A DNA stretch of 64,000 bases from Pholiota molesta (Eukaryota > Basidiomycota > Agaricomycetes > Agaricales > Strophariaceae), in contig JACGCK010000014.1 in the NCBI GenBank assembly GCA_014925825.1, positions 558,001 to 622,000 of the forward strand, given 5' to 3'. Of this stretch, positions 1 through 12,401 are shown in pieces. The first letter of the stretch is position 1. Every line of letters begins with the position of its first letter. The notes below the pieces were generated by a model that ran no database searches, was not told the origin of the DNA, and saw only the letters and a list, made by a program, of their open reading frames with translations. Both the position numbers and the translations under genes were made by a program.

Positions 1-1146
1 AGGCTTTCTCTCGGACCGCTCACACTGTCCGACTGAGTTCGATTCTTCCCAAGAAATCCGGTCACAAGAGGGCCGGTTACTACTTTTGAGCCGCTCTAGA
101 CTGCTTGTTGAATCACATCAACAGTTTATCTGGAATGGCCGAAGCCTTTATCTTTCAGATTACGATTCCGATGTACCTGTATGCGCCACAGCATGCTGCC
201 TTAAATCCTAGATTGTGGCTGAAATAAATTTGTGTTCTCTTTATCAGCTGTGTCACTATTTTGCACGCTTCCCATCGGTCAATTCTGAACCACTGACTGA
301 ACTAATGAATGTAGGAGCTCTTCTGAGTATCCATTGCTGCGCATATATCACACTCCCTTCTTTATCTAGAAGCCATCTCAGGGTTAAATAAACTCTGAGA
401 ATTTGAAGGCTATGTCCCAGTGAGCCTTCTCAACTGACAGATTTTTCATACACGTGTTGTTGCGTGCAGGCAAGGTTTGAGTCACGACAGCATCAGCTGT
501 TAATTTGTCAGATTGAAGGTCCGGGCTATCTCAATGCTTGTGCTTACTGCACTTATACATAGGCTCTGCTCTTCGATTTCTGGGGATGTTAATTGCTGTC
601 AAACGCTTGACAGGCTCTCATTTAATGATTATCCTGTCGCCCCGCATGTGCCTCAAGTTCTTCCATATTTTGGGGTCTGAGTCTTGGGCCTTATCCGAGT
701 CTTGCAGTATGCAGGGAGGGCGGATTTGGGAAAGAGATAAACAAAATAACTACACTAAATACAATCAGTTAGCACGAGACTCGTATTCATTTCTCACCTG
801 ATATATTTCAATTGTGCGGCGACGACCACTAACGGGCAGTGGATCGGATTGACATCCATGGGCCACCTACAACCAGCCAGGTTTACAGACCCTGCAAGTT
901 CTATACATAAATCACTCCGATTAGTGTCCAGGATTAGCATCTATATGCCGATTCGATAAGCGCCCAATAAAACTATGCTTGATAAGGCAAGTTTAATTAT
1001 GAGATCACGTGTGCAGATAATCTTGTAATGTGACTCGAAAGAAATTTCTGGGATCTTATCTAGTTTTCGACTTCTCCCTGGACCACGACGTCGGTATGCA
1101 CCCAGCACCGTGCTAATGCTGTCCATATCTCATCTAATCTGTAGAA
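1..1146. other. Intergenic, no gene recognised
   Basis: AT-rich sequence with frequent stops in all frames. The short reading frames at 538-801 (+) and 941-1126 (-) have no recognisable protein character and no splice-linked continuation. The right part must hold the ADE6 promoter. Confidence 0.6.
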
Positions 1147-4100
1147 ATGCTCCTCCTTACGGGCACATCTTCCCTGTCGAAAGCAAAGCTCGAGGCACTC
1201 TTACGCGACGTTCAACATGAGTGCCCGCGTATCGCGTCTATTGATGCAGTTTGGGTGCATTTGATACAGTGCAAGACGAGGAGCTGGAAGCCGAGTTGAA
1301 AATGTCGACTCTCCGTTCAGGATAGTGTTGGATCGACTTTTGGACTATGGCGACCACAATGCGTTAGAGAGCACACCAACAGCGATCGCAACAGGAACCA
1401 ACACGGTTTACATTCTACCAAGACCAGGATCGGTTTCTCCATGGTCGAGCAAAGCGACAGACATTGGCGCGCTATGCAAACTTGGAGACCACGTCGAAAG
1501 AATTGAACGCGGCACAGTGTTCGTTTTCACAACCACCGATGGACGACCTATCACCGAAGGAGACATCGCGACGTTCTCACATCTCATTCACGATCGCATG
1601 ACACAAGTTGTGAAGCTGTCACCACCCCAGGAGACGGAGATCTTCTTCCATGACACTGCCAAACCCCTCCGCCATGTCGATCTCCTTGCTACAAACGATG
1701 CGAAAGCAAAGCTGGTATCTGCAAACGTCGAGCTAGGGCTCGCACTCGCTCCTGACGAAATCAACTACCTCATCGATGCTTACGTCTCCGGCCAAACTGC
1801 CATAGGTCGCAACCCCACAGATGCGGAATTGTTCATGTTCGCACAGGTCAACTCAGAGCATTGCCGCCACAAAATCTTCAACGCGGCATGGACGATCGAT
1901 GGTGAAGCTCAAACCACCTCCCTCTTCAACATGATTCGCAATACCGAGAAGATCAGCGGTAAGGGGACCATTTCAGCATACTCTGATAACGCGGCTGTCC
2001 TCCAAGGAAGTTCAGCTCCTCGCTTCAGTGTCACGGGGCAACTCTACCAATCCAACCAAGAGGAAATGCCCATATTGATCAAAGTCGAGACCCACAATCA
2101 TCCTACCGCCGTATCACCTTACCCTGGAGCCGCTACAGGATCTGGAGGCGAGATTCGTGACGAAGGCGCTGTTGGACGTGGATCGAAACCCAAAGCTGGC
2201 CTCGCAGGGTTCACCGTCTCCAATCTCCTCATCCCCGGGTACGAGCAACCTTGGGAGACAGATTTTGGCCGTCCCAGCCACATCGCATCCGCCCTCGACA
2301 TTATGATTGAAGGTCCTCTCGGCGCAAGCGCGTTCAACAACGAGTTCGGTCGTCCAGCGCTTACGGGTTACTTCCGCACTTTTTCAGAAAGCGTTCCCCT
2401 CTCGCTCGATGGGAAGTCTCGGGAGGTCCGCGGATACCACAAGCCTATTATGATTGCTGGTGGATATGGTAACGTTCGTCCTCAGTTCGCCAAGAAGTCA
2501 GCCATCACCCCTGGAGCGAAGATTGTCGTGCTCGGCGGACCAGGACTCCTTATTGGGCTGGGCGGCGGTGCTGCATCGAGCCAGGTTTCAGGCGCCAGTT
2601 CGGCTGAATTGGACTTCGCGTCGGTGCAGAGAGATAACGCTGAGATGGAAAGGCGATGCCAGCAGGTGATCGACGCATGTGTCAGTCGAACGGAGGGAAA
2701 TCCTATCGAGAGTATTCACGACGTTGGTGCTGGTGGACTATCAAACGCGCTCCCCGAGTTGGTCCATGATTCGGGTCTTGGAGCGACATTCGAAATCCGC
2801 GACGTGCTTGTAGCCGATTCGTCAATGTCGCCCATGGAGATCTGGTGTAATGAGAGTCAGGAACGATACGTGCTCGCCATCGCCCAAGACAAGGTTGAAG
2901 ACTTTGTACAGATCGCCAAAAGGGAACGGTGTCCGTTCTCCATTGTCGGCGTTGCTACCAAGGAAGAGGAGCTCATCGTCACCGATCGCCTGTTCAACCA
3001 AGACGTTATCAGGCTCAAGATGTCGACGTTGTTCGGAAAGCCCCAAGATGTCGAGGAAGGATAAACCCGCCGCATGACCGCGCCGAATTCGATTCTTCCC
3101 TCGCTTCATTCCTCCCCAAGACGAGAGTCTTTCCGAACGTCTCCCATCTGCAGTTGACCGCGTCCTTCGTCTTCCCAGCGTTGGTTCCAAGTCCTTCCTC
3201 ATCACCATTGGCGATCGCACCATTACGGGTCTGGTACCCGCGATCAGATGGTCGGCCCCTGGCAGGTCCCCGTCGCGGATGTTGCCGTAACACGCTCGTC
3301 CTATGGCTTCGACGTCGTCTGCGGCGAGGCCATGGCCATGGGAGAGCGCACCCCACTCGCGCTGCTCAGCGCCGGCGCTTCCGCGCGCATGGCCGTCGCC
3401 GAATCACTACCAACATCGTTGCGGCACACGTCGGGGACATTTCCCTGATCAAGCTCAGTGCGAACTGGATGTGCGCGGCGTCGAAGGAAGGCGAGGGCGC
3501 AGCGCTTTACGAAGCTGTACAGGCGATCGCATGGACTTGTGCCCGCACTTGGTGTGGGTATCCCCGTGGGCAAGGACTCGATGTCGATGTCGATGAAATG
3601 GCGCGAGGGCGAAGAGCAGAAGGAGGTCAGCGCACCGCTTTCCTTGATCATCACTGCGTTTGCGCCGGTGAAGGATGTGCGCAACACATGGACGCCGCAG
3701 CTCCGCACTGATATTGGTGAGCCGACGAGCCTGGTGTTCTTCGATCTCGCGAATGGAAAAGAACGCATGGGAGGTTCGGCGCTTGCTCAAGTGTTCAAGG
3801 AGATCGGTGCCACTGCGCCTGACGTCGAAGACCCCGCCGTCCTCAAAGCCTTCTTCCAAGGTTGCCAAGCTGTGAAGAGCGCCGACCCTGGCCTTGTCCT
3901 GGCCTATCATGACCGCTCCGATGGTGGCCTGTTCACCACGATCGTTGAGATGGCCTTCGCCGGTCGCGTTGGTGTCGAAATTTCGCTAGACGCCCTCCAT
4001 TCCATTGAAAACCCTATCGCGACGCTGTTCAACGAAGAGCTCGGCGCCGTTGTCCAGGTTAGGCAATCACAACTCAGCGAACTCGTCGCGATCTTCAACA

Positions 4101-5171
4101 GGGCCGGCTTCCCCTCGAGGTCGATTCATGTCATCGGTCGCGTCAACGATCCTGCCGACGAGTCCATCTCCATTATTCACAAGGCGGAAACGCTATACAG
4201 TGCTCAACGGGGAGAACTGCAGAAGATTTGGTCGGAGACCTCATACAGAATGCAACTTCTCCGTGACAACTCTGCAGCTGCTGAAGAAGAATACGCCCTC
4301 ATCAACGACAAAGCGCATACTGGACTGTTCTACGATCTCACCTTCCAGCCAACTCCGGTCGTCAACTACTCTACCCGTCCCAAATTGCGATTCTTCGGGA
4401 ACAGGGAGTCAACGGCCAAGTGGAAATGGCGTGGTCATTCACAGCGGCGGGCTTCGATGCTGTGGACGTACACATGTCCGACATCCTCAGCGGCGCCTAT
4501 CACGCTCGCCGACTTCAGAGGGTTCGCCGCCTGCGGTGGATTCTCATACGGCGACGTCCTTGGAGCCGGTAAGGGATGGCGAACTCGGCGCTCCTGAACG
4601 ATGTTGCGCGTCGCGAGTTCTCCGAGTTCTTCGCCAGAGACGATACCTTCGCTCTCGCCGGTGTGCAACGGATGTCAGTTCCTCAGCCATCTCCGCGAAA
4701 TCATCCCCGGGACGGAGAACTGGCCCGAGTTCAAGCCCAATCGCGGGGAGCGCTTCGAGGGCCGTGTGTCCATGGTCGAGATCGTCGACAACGACACCAC
4801 CCGCTCGTCCGTGTTCTTCTCCGACATGGCTGGCTCCAAGCTCCCAGTCGCCGTCGCCCACGGTGAAGGCGCGCGGCGTTCTCCGCCGCCGCGCAGCAAG
4901 CTGCGTTGGAGGCCTCGGGCCTTGTCGCCGTGCGCTATGTGGATTCGCAGGGCAAGCCCACCGAAGTATACCCCTCAACCCCAACGGGAGCCCTGCAGGA
5001 ATCACGGGCGTGCAGACTCCCAATGGTAGGGTGCTGGCTTTGATGCCGCATCCCGAGCGTGTCACTATGCTCGAGGCCAATAGCTGGTATTCCCCATCCT
5101 TGAAGGAGGTCTGGGGCGGGACTGGGCCTTGGTTCAGGCTCTTTCAAAACGCGAGGAAATGGTGCAATTAA
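1147..5171 (+). CDS. ADE6: Phosphoribosylformylglycinamidine (FGAM) synthase, interrupted by frameshifts
   Basis: Fourth step of de novo purine synthesis in the cytosol: FGAR, glutamine and ATP give FGAM. The large fungal type joins the synthase and glutaminase in one chain of about 1,350 residues, which fits this 4 kb. Seen here: the [13 protein letters not shown]-site motif, the [13 protein letters not shown] segment, glycine-rich AIRS-like halves, and a C-terminal class I glutamine amidotransferase with a VCNGCQ nucleophile-cysteine motif and a PHPERV histidine-glutamate motif. The start at 1147 is the first ATG and gives a family-like N terminus. The longest open stretch is 1325-3064. The reading frame then shifts many times (about 1260, 1325, eight or so between 3045 and 3560, and near 4385, 4495, 4580, 4665, 4870 and 4970). 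Almost all are restored by one extra base in a homopolymer. I see no substitution-type stop codon. No intron is needed. Identity is very secure; intactness is not. Confidence 0.93.
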
Positions 5172-5451
5172 AGTGTTTGAACCTTAGGTACGGGTTTTAA
5201 TTATATTTTTCTTTCATATTGGTGCTCATTATTTGCTTCCAGATCAAATCATTTGTGTCGTGCATTTTTTTTTACCCAAAACCAATACCGCTTATGATTA
5301 CGGATCTACTTAAAAAGTTACAAATACGGGCAATGGGATGCGTCTAATATCATCCCCGCAGGCAACATTAGACCAAAAACTAAAAGTATTTTAGAATTGC
5401 AATGGAAAGGAACTCATCGAGGGTTAAATCATTAACAAATACCAATAACTA

Positions 5452-6378
5452 TTACGTCCATGTGCCCGCACTTTCTTCGACACTAACAGGCGAATTCGCT
5501 GACGTAGATTTCAAAACTCCATAGATCATCGCGCCAAAAGCAATCCCAAAACAACCCATTAAGAACGCTGCCAACAGGCAACGCTTCGCCCACCTCCTCT
5601 CCGCCGCCCGGAACTTGGCGATAAACTCTGCCTTTTCTTCGTCCGTGTCCAAGTGCTCATTGCGCCATGTCGCAAAAGATATATTCAGAGACCATCGTCG
5701 GCCTTGATCGAGTGGGTCGCAAGTACGGAATGGGGTGATGAGCATCAGCGCGCCGAAGAACCAGAATCCGGGAAAGACTGCAGAGTCCCATAAAATTAAT
5801 ATTAATAGGTCAGGAAAGACGCAGCGCGCAAGACTCACAGAAACCGAATTTGAAGAACAGTCTGGAGAGAGTCTGGGGCTCCTCTGAGCCATTCCCGACT
5901 CCCGAGCGTATCTAGTATATCTAGGGGGCTCGTTGGCACTGTACGCAGGGAGCGACTCCGGCGGCCCGATGCTTGAGCTGAATGAGGGTGCGTACGACGG
6001 AAAACCCTCGGGCAGACGGCGGATGACGGCGGTATCGCCGCGCCCGTGTGCCAGGTTGTATTGGACGATATCGTCGTCATCGGCACCTTGAGTGGGAGGT
6101 TCTGGCGAGAGGGCGATTGCGTCGTGGAAGGATGGCGGGGACTCGGGGATGGGTGGGCTTATGACGATCGCTATGCTAGCTGATGTATCAGAAATCGTAG
6201 ATCGATCGTTAGTGGACGAATCGCTTTGTGCTGAGGTGGATGATGATGATGATGATGAGGGCGGAGATGGGGACGGGGGTGGGGTGGTTTTCTCGGATGG
6301 CGTTCGGGAACACAGCGGGTCCATGTTGTCCTCAGATCTCAGGTCATCATCAGACGATCTCGCATTAGAGACTCCCAT
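5452..6378 (-). CDS. Serine/proline-rich protein with two C-terminal membrane helices
   Basis: Not recognised by name. The N-terminal half is low-complexity, rich in Ser, Pro and acidic residues, and probably cytosolic. The C-terminal part carries two hydrophobic segments (around FFPGFWFFGALMLI and AAFLMGCFGIAFGAMIYGVL) separated by a charged loop of about 60 residues. A continuous frame spans the gene, but the better model removes a 61-nt intron at 5778-5838 (GTGAGT...CTGCAG). With that intron the exon upstream must be read in another frame, giving SRLFFKFGFFFPGFW across the junction. This requires one missing G in the GGG run near 5894-5896. Product about 290 residues. Role unknown. Confidence 0.7.
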   Translation of the reverse strand: MGVSNARSSDDDLRSEDNMDPLCSRTPSEKTTPPPSPSPPSSSSSSSTSAQSDSSTNDRSTISDTSASIAIVISPPIPESPPSFHDAIALSPEPPTQGADDDDIVQYNLAHGRGDTAVIRRLPEGFPSYAPSFSSSIGPPESLPAYSANEPPRYTRYARESGMAQRSPRLSPDCSSNSVSVSLARCVFPDLLILILWDSAVFPGFWFFGALMLITPFRTCDPLDQGRRWSLNISFATWRNEHLDTDEEKAEFIAKFRAAERRWAKRCLLAAFLMGCFGIAFGAMIYGVLKSTSANSPVSVEESAGTWT

Positions 6379-7328
6379 CGAAGGTCAGTGAGTTTATCAG
6401 CTATGGATGGGTAGAATACGTTAGCTCTTAAATTTGAATATCATGAATATTGGAAGATAGACGTACTGCTTGCACTTGCTCAAGAGCACCAAAGCTCAAG
6501 TCGAGGGCAGACAGACAGACACGAGGGCGACGAGTACGCTCAACGGTTCTTTATCATTCGAGCACGACGTTGGCGATTGAAACAATAGCGCATGCAAGTT
6601 GAAGCTGAAGCTTCGCATGGGAGCCCACCGGATACAGTGCGTCATGGCAAGGAAGCTATTGCGCACCAGAAAAGAGGGGAGCGAATCCTAGATAAGGAGG
6701 CCCACTCGCGGGAAGGCTTCCAAACCATGTTATTTATGGTCGCAAGACCTCTGAGGTTTGTTTTTAGAATGTTTCTAGTATTCGAAGAAGCCTGTTAGGG
6801 AGATCACCACCGGTACTTACATGTACGCACTGCAAGCGGGCGTCGTGGGTATAGTGACGGACAGGATACATACTCACCCACCTCGAAATAACGAGGAGTG
6901 GATCTTTGATACTTGCTTTTCCCAGAGAAATATGAAGTTTGAGCGTTTGCAGATCATGGAGGTAGTAAACTTACTAGGACACGTGGACAATTCGAGACCA
7001 GCCAGATAGTAATCTTTGTCACTTGCTTTCCCCCAGAAGCTGACATGGGAATGAACGGGAAGTTCGTTGAAGATCATGGAAGGTAGTAATTGGATATTGT
7101 ATTTACTTCTCCAATGTTCCAATTTCCCAATATGCAACATGCCAGGGGGGAAATAAGAAGAGGAACCTCTTGGCAACGACATCCATCGAACTTTCAGTCC
7201 CCAAAAAGCACCAAAAATGCGAAATAAACGAGGAAAAGAGTTGAAAGTCGGATTTACACGTTAAGACTCGGAAATGTGAAGAGATTTTCGGTGAGAAGGA
7301 AGAGAACTGAGAAAGTCATAGATAGCCA
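6379..7328. other. Intergenic with a diverged short tandem duplication
   Basis: Lies upstream of the minus-strand membrane-protein gene and downstream of the NKAP-like gene. Two related segments, about 6902-6970 and 7013-7090, share an ATCTTTG-CTTGCTTT-CC start and a GATCATGGAGGTAGTAA-like end at roughly 110-bp spacing. No coding sequence was recognised. Confidence 0.5.
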
Positions 7329-8742
7329 CTAACTCGTCGGTGCTGCCCCCGTGCCCTTGAGCCTTTCATCCACCAGCTGGCTAAACTCGTCCCTCAAAAT
7401 CGCCTCCTTCCTCTCCCGCTCCTCCCTCTGCAGCTTCAAAATACCCCGCTTCTCCTCCGCACTGATAACCTGGTTCTCCTTCCGCATCCGCACCGCATTC
7501 ATCCTCCTATGTCTACTTCCGCTCATGACATACCCGACATCCTCGTACTTGGCGATCTCGTCCGAGGTCAGGCCGATCTCACCACGGCGCGGGATGCGCG
7601 ACTCCGTGCCGTCCTGCAGGAACGCCGCCATGGCGCTGCCCTCGCCGCGGAGCAGCGCGCCGCCGTACGCGCGCTCGTCGACCTTCTTCGCGCCGCCTTT
7701 CTTGTGGAGCGGCTTGGGCCCGACTTCTTCGTCGGAGTCCGAGTCGCCGGGCGCCCGGGAGGAGGGCGGCGCGCCGACGGAGACTTGGCGGGACGGGGCC
7801 TCGGAGGAGAGCGCCGGGGAGCGCGGGCGCTTCGGTGCGCGTTCACGGTCTTCCTCCATGCGGACGGGGGTGCGGCTCCGGCTGCGGGACTTGGGGCGGG
7901 CGCTCTTGCTCTTGCTGCGCGTGCGACTGCGCGGGCGCTTACTGCGGTGGCGGTGGCGTCTGTGGTCGTCGTCGCTGTCCTCGTCTTCGTCGTCGCTGTG
8001 CCGTGATTTGTGGCGGTGGCGTTTCTTCTCTTTCTTTTCCTCTTTCTCGTGTCTGCGAGCCCGTTTTCGTTCTTTCTTCTCGCGCCGTCTTTCTTCTTCA
8101 GAGGAGTCGGTGTCGCTTGGAGAAGGTGATCTATGTCTCTTGGATTTCTTGCTCGACTTTTTGCCCTTGGGAGATCTATAGATGGGAATTAATAGTTGTA
8201 AAGTACCATAGCTGGAAGTTACATACAATTCTCTGGCTGGAGCCTTTGGAGAAGGCGGCCACACATAAACGGTTTGTGCTTCTCGTTGCGCACGACGGCT
8301 ACACAAGTACATCAGAAATGCGACCGTCATCAACCATCAAGACTTACCTCTCCAAGAAACCGGTATTAGCAATACCATGTGGTGGGCCACCATGCTCTCG
8401 TCTCCCGGGGTACATGTTCTCCTGCTGCCTCCAAGGCGCCGACGGCTCTCCTCCCACCTGCGGCGGCGGCGGCGGCGGCGGCGCGCGCCGGTAGTCCTCA
8501 TACTTCGGGCTTGGCCGTCGCGGTTCCGCAGGCCGATACGAGTCCCGCCCGCGCTCCCTGCTGTCGTACCCGTCATCGCGCCTGCTGCCGCCGTCTCTGC
8601 CTCGTTCGCGGCTGCGGCGAGGCGAGGGGCTCCGCCTTGGGCGCCGGGGGGATGGCGAGCGTCCGCGGTGCCTGTCGGAGGGCGGTGGGGGCCGCATTTC
8701 TTGGGGGATCAGGCCCATGCGGGAGGGGTGGATGGTGGCCAT
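7329..8742 (-). CDS. NKAP-like SR-rich nuclear protein
   Basis: Member of the NKAP/SynMuv family, nuclear proteins linked to pre-mRNA splicing and transcriptional repression. Three exons join in phase: 8348-8742, 8227-8298 and 7329-8175, with introns of 49 and 51 nt, giving 437 residues. The N-terminal third is Arg/Pro-rich with many RSPSPRR repeats. The middle is a long lysine/arginine/serine tract with RS dipeptides typical of SR-type nuclear proteins. The last ~110 residues are the diagnostic conserved domain, with GEIGLTSDEIAKYE, GYVMSGSRHRRM and RMRKENQ motifs. The start at 8742 is the first ATG of the Arg-rich exon. It is divergent from the SNX3 gene with 465 bp between start codons. 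Confidence 0.88.
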
Positions 8743-9207
8743 CGTCGTCGTTGGAGTCGAATCATCTGCTGGAGTTCAATTACTGCGAAATGTAGTCGTG
8801 GGAATATTTGATGTCGGACATTGAAATCGCTCTACTCAGGCACCCAACGTCGTTGCAACGTCGAGCCTCTTTTCCAACTCTTTTCAGCGCAGAAATTAAT
8901 TTGAACTGGCAGTATAGAGTGTATATACAATACACAGCGCCCACATATAAAACTTACGGTTTTTTTAACAAGGATACAATTTATTTCGACTTGCAAAGCC
9001 AGCATCACAAGTATTCTAATCTTATCTCCATTCCATTCAAAATGTGACGTGTGACGACATCACAACCAGTACTGCCTCGGACACCAATTGTCCCTTTCCT
9101 CTGTATACCGACCTCCCCATCGAGCGTCTTTCCATTAAATTCCCCTTGAAATCCATACAAGCTATCTAACCACACAGAACAGATAGGCATATCACCCAGC
9201 GAGAGAA
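8743..9207. promoter_or_regulatory. Divergent promoter region between NKAP-like and SNX3 genes
   Basis: The 465 bp separates two start codons pointing away from each other, so it must carry both promoters. AT-rich in the middle (TATATACAATACA near 8925 and a poly-T run near 8960). No specific binding site was identified. Confidence 0.5.
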
Positions 9208-10000
9208 ATGGCTGCTGCCGTATCACCATTTGCCCGCAGCTCTGCGTTCGAGGAGAGCCTGCTTTCGGCGAGGGAGCAGACGGTGCGTTGCTTTGCGGAG
9301 CTAGTCCTTCTGTGCTTTTGGGCGCTAATTTGATTATGCTCTTATCGCTGTATACGACATATTAGATCGAAGAGATGTACAGTGTGCCAGAGAGCTTTCT
9401 CGAGATTGAGGTGAGAAACCCGCAGACTCATGGTGAGTCATCTTTAGTCCGATTTATGGCCTTCGTATTCTTGCTCCACCACATTTTAAGCAACAGATTT
9501 AACTAATTATATGTGATTATACAGGATTTGGAAGGAAAATGTACACCGACTATGAGATCGTATGCAAGGTGCGCAGTATCTATCTATGTCATAGTATCTG
9601 CAATTCTACTCACTCCCCAATCGCTTTCGCAGACAAACATTCCCGCCTTCAAGCTCCGCCATTCCGTAGTACGACGGCGCTACTCCGACTTCGAAGCCTT
9701 CCGCGATATCCTGGAGCACGAATCCACACGGGTCAACATCCCTCCTCTCCCAGGAAAGGTCTTCACGAACCGATTCTCCGACGAGGTCATCGAGAGCCGG
9801 AGAGAAGGGTTGGAGAGGTTCCTGAGCATCGTCGCCGGCCATCCGCTTCTACAGGTGTGTTATCAGTACCCCGCGCCCGGAGGGAGTCTGGATGAACGGA
9901 GGTTGCTGACTTTGGATTTTTACCGACTTTCTAGACTGGAAGCAAGGTCCTGTGTGCCTTCCTTCAAGACCCAGCCTGGGACAAGGCCCAGTGGGCTTAA
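9208..10000 (+). CDS. SNX3: Sorting nexin-3 (PX domain protein)
   Basis: Endosomal PX-domain protein that binds phosphatidylinositol 3-phosphate and works with retromer to recycle cargo to the Golgi (yeast Grd19/Snx3). Five exons join in phase: 9208-9282, 9366-9432, 9525-9568, 9633-9854 and 9935-10000, giving 157 residues, close to the usual 160. Seen: the [14 protein letters not shown] strand, [16 protein letters not shown], the lipid-binding RRRYSDFE motif, the PPLPGK loop and the [16 protein letters not shown] helix. The last exon encodes the FLQD motif and ends in QWA. No C-terminal extension, so it is a stand-alone PX protein of the SNX3 type and not a SNX-BAR. Very well supported by the splice phases. 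Confidence 0.95.
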
Positions 10001-10977
10001 GGCGCCTTCGCGTCCTGTAATACGACACAGGGGTTGAGAGAAGGTGGTGTATCAGGATCCAATCGAAGTAGGGAAGCTTCTTGTACTTGTGTTCTGAAAT
10101 ATCGTCCTACATATAGCTGTCACAGCAGCTAACGTAGCTCTGTTTTCTTCTTTTTATTCTTCATGGGCAGTCCGCGTGAGAGTCTCTCCACGCGTATTTC
10201 TGTATTTTTCATTTCGCTTTCTATTTCTATGCTTTGTTGTCATGCCTCTTTTCCTTCATATTCCCATTCTATCTTTGTTTCTGTTCCATCTCCGCGTCTC
10301 ATACTTCCCTCTCCCGCCCATAGGTTTTGACGAGTTTCTAGTATCGTAACTGTGTTATCTGTATACGCACGCCATTCGTGGCAAACAATTACACTTGATT
10401 TACCGGGATCATAACTGGTTGTGCAAGTATTCCGGTCCCGAATCCTATTTATAACGTTGCGCAGCCTATTCGTCATGGGCTACTTTTTTTGTACACAAGA
10501 ATATTTCATCCGTCCTGGGACTCTGCAATGGCTCTTGGTGCGTATTAATAATCACGTATATTTATTACTTATTACGAGTCGCCATAAATTCAACCCGCAC
10601 GAGCTATTCAGGTGTTGAATATGCAAAGGTATTGGGGTATATTGCCATCCATTTGTTAGGAACCTATTGCACGATGTGGGGTATAATCTGTTTCGGGTTC
10701 GTAGTCAAGATTGCTACGGACAAAACGATTTCTTCCTCCTTTTATAGTTTGGTGTTAACTATGATGATACTTAGTGGGACTCAAGTGCGGTGAAATTGGA
10801 ACTGTACAATACCACCTCAGGTTAAAAATATGCCTCATTCACAAAACACATCATATTAGTCGATACAAACGAGGCACACTGTATACATAAGCAGCTGCAG
10901 ACAAAGAACGCCTCATTCTACAATATGGCCATCGTGATACAGACATTTATTTACGGGATGGGATGTTTCTTGGTGGC
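10001..10977. other. Intergenic between convergent genes
   Basis: Between the 3' ends of SNX3 (+) and the next minus-strand gene. Contains T-rich stretches suitable for 3' untranslated regions. No coding sequence recognised. Confidence 0.55.
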
Positions 10978-11915
10978 TCAAGCACCCAGGCCGGATGGAG
11001 GGAAAAGGGTCTCCCATGCCTCCATTTCTGATAGAGGGCGCAGGTATCCACATCTCACGTTCTCCATCGCTTTCTAAAAGAGGTCATTAATTATACTGGA
11101 AAGATAGCCAAGGAGGGGAATATACGTACTTCCAATAGATTTACTGCTGAAGGCAAAGTTAAGACTTCACTTTCTTTCGCTAATTTGAGTGCTTCCTGAA
11201 TGCCTTCATCCGTCGGTATTATATCGTCATACCATTCCCTTAGTCTTTGTCCGATTGTCACTAGGTAGAAGCAGGCGATGACCAAGAGTACCTCTCTCAT
11301 CTGTGGAAAATGTAATAGCATGTCGGGTTCTTCAGGATTCTCCAGGCCTTGACGAACAGCGATCCAAACATAGTTTGGCTCTTCCTGTAGTCCAAGCTTT
11401 ATTGCTGCAACCGACAGCAATGTCGTGGTTAAACGGTAATTGGAAGGTGCCACGATGTGCGTCAGATCGACGGACTTGTCGGGGTCTCTATGTGCGTCCA
11501 GAATACCACATTTGAGACGGTCATACAGCGAGTAGTCCCATGCCTCGTGGAGCGGCTTTTCGGCGGCGCTGCCCTCGAAGGTCCAGCTCTCCGGCATTGG
11601 GACTTGCAGCGTGTCGAAGTCGGGCATGCCATTCCGTACCAAGGCGAGAGCGCGGGCGATCATCACCCCATCTTTTGGACGCTCCCGTGCTCTTCTTACA
11701 GCATAGGTTATCATGGTGTCAATGCAATTCCAGTTTTTGTATTTTCGGAACATCTCTATAGCCTTTGCAGCAATGAATTCTGGAGCGGCAATTATCGGGT
11801 CGGCATTTGTCGATGGTGGTGAAGGATAGAATACATCTGGGTATTGAATGTAGAGGCTGTGGTATTGGTGCGAATCTTCGTCATCGTCGTCTGGATTGAA
11901 AACGTATGATTGCAT
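10978..11915 (-). CDS. Hypothetical protein, 293 residues
   Basis: Not recognised. Two exons join in phase: 11130-11915 and 10978-11073, with a 56-nt intron (GTACGT...TTTTAG). The product is soluble, with an acidic N terminus (DDDDED near residue 9) and mainly alpha-helical character, possibly an alpha-solenoid. One short hydrophobic stretch (VLLVIACFYLVTIG) is in the C-terminal half. No signal peptide. The spliced second exon gives a clean end in GLGA, which is better than the read-through end. Function cannot be stated. Confidence 0.7.
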
Positions 11916-12401
11916 TGTAAAAAGTAGAGCGCGGGGTCCTTAGGTGATCTTCGATGATGCGAGTGTGCGTGGTAGGCAATTCCGCGACAGTACTGTGTTG
12001 AGTTAACAATGGGAAGTCCAGCTCACTCACAGAGTTATATGATTTGCGGGGATCTCCGCGAGCTTTCCAGGTAGAACGTCAGATGGCGAAAATGGGTTGA
12101 TATTGATAGTGCCCACCAAGTGCCCACAAGATCAGCGCGTTCATCAAAGAGGGCATACCGAGTCGTTACCGACTCATACCAACAAAAGCCATGCCACATC
12201 TGCATCTGTTTCTTCCGTCAATTGCATCATCTCCTTGTTCTTTACACAAATGGAGTTCATATCAAGATATTAAGACTGGCCGCCCGATGCATTGATGTGA
12301 TTTCAGAAAGCTATCCAACTACCCCATACTTCAGCGTAAGTGTGTAGCGTTCAGTAAGGATCAATATTATATCGGCAATGCTGTGACGTACTACTGGCGT
12401 G
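11916..12401. other. Intergenic, no gene recognised
   Basis: Promoter side of the 293-residue hypothetical gene and 3' flank of the wax-synthase-like gene. Nothing recognisable beyond that. Confidence 0.5.

Noticed and set aside
30..62. tRNA B-box-like GAGTTCGATTC near the left edge
   Set aside because: The flanking bases cannot form a T-stem and no acceptor or A box can be seen.
7351..8811. Plus-strand Ser/Arg/Leu-rich frames
   Set aside because: Shadows of the Arg/Ser repeats of the NKAP-like gene.
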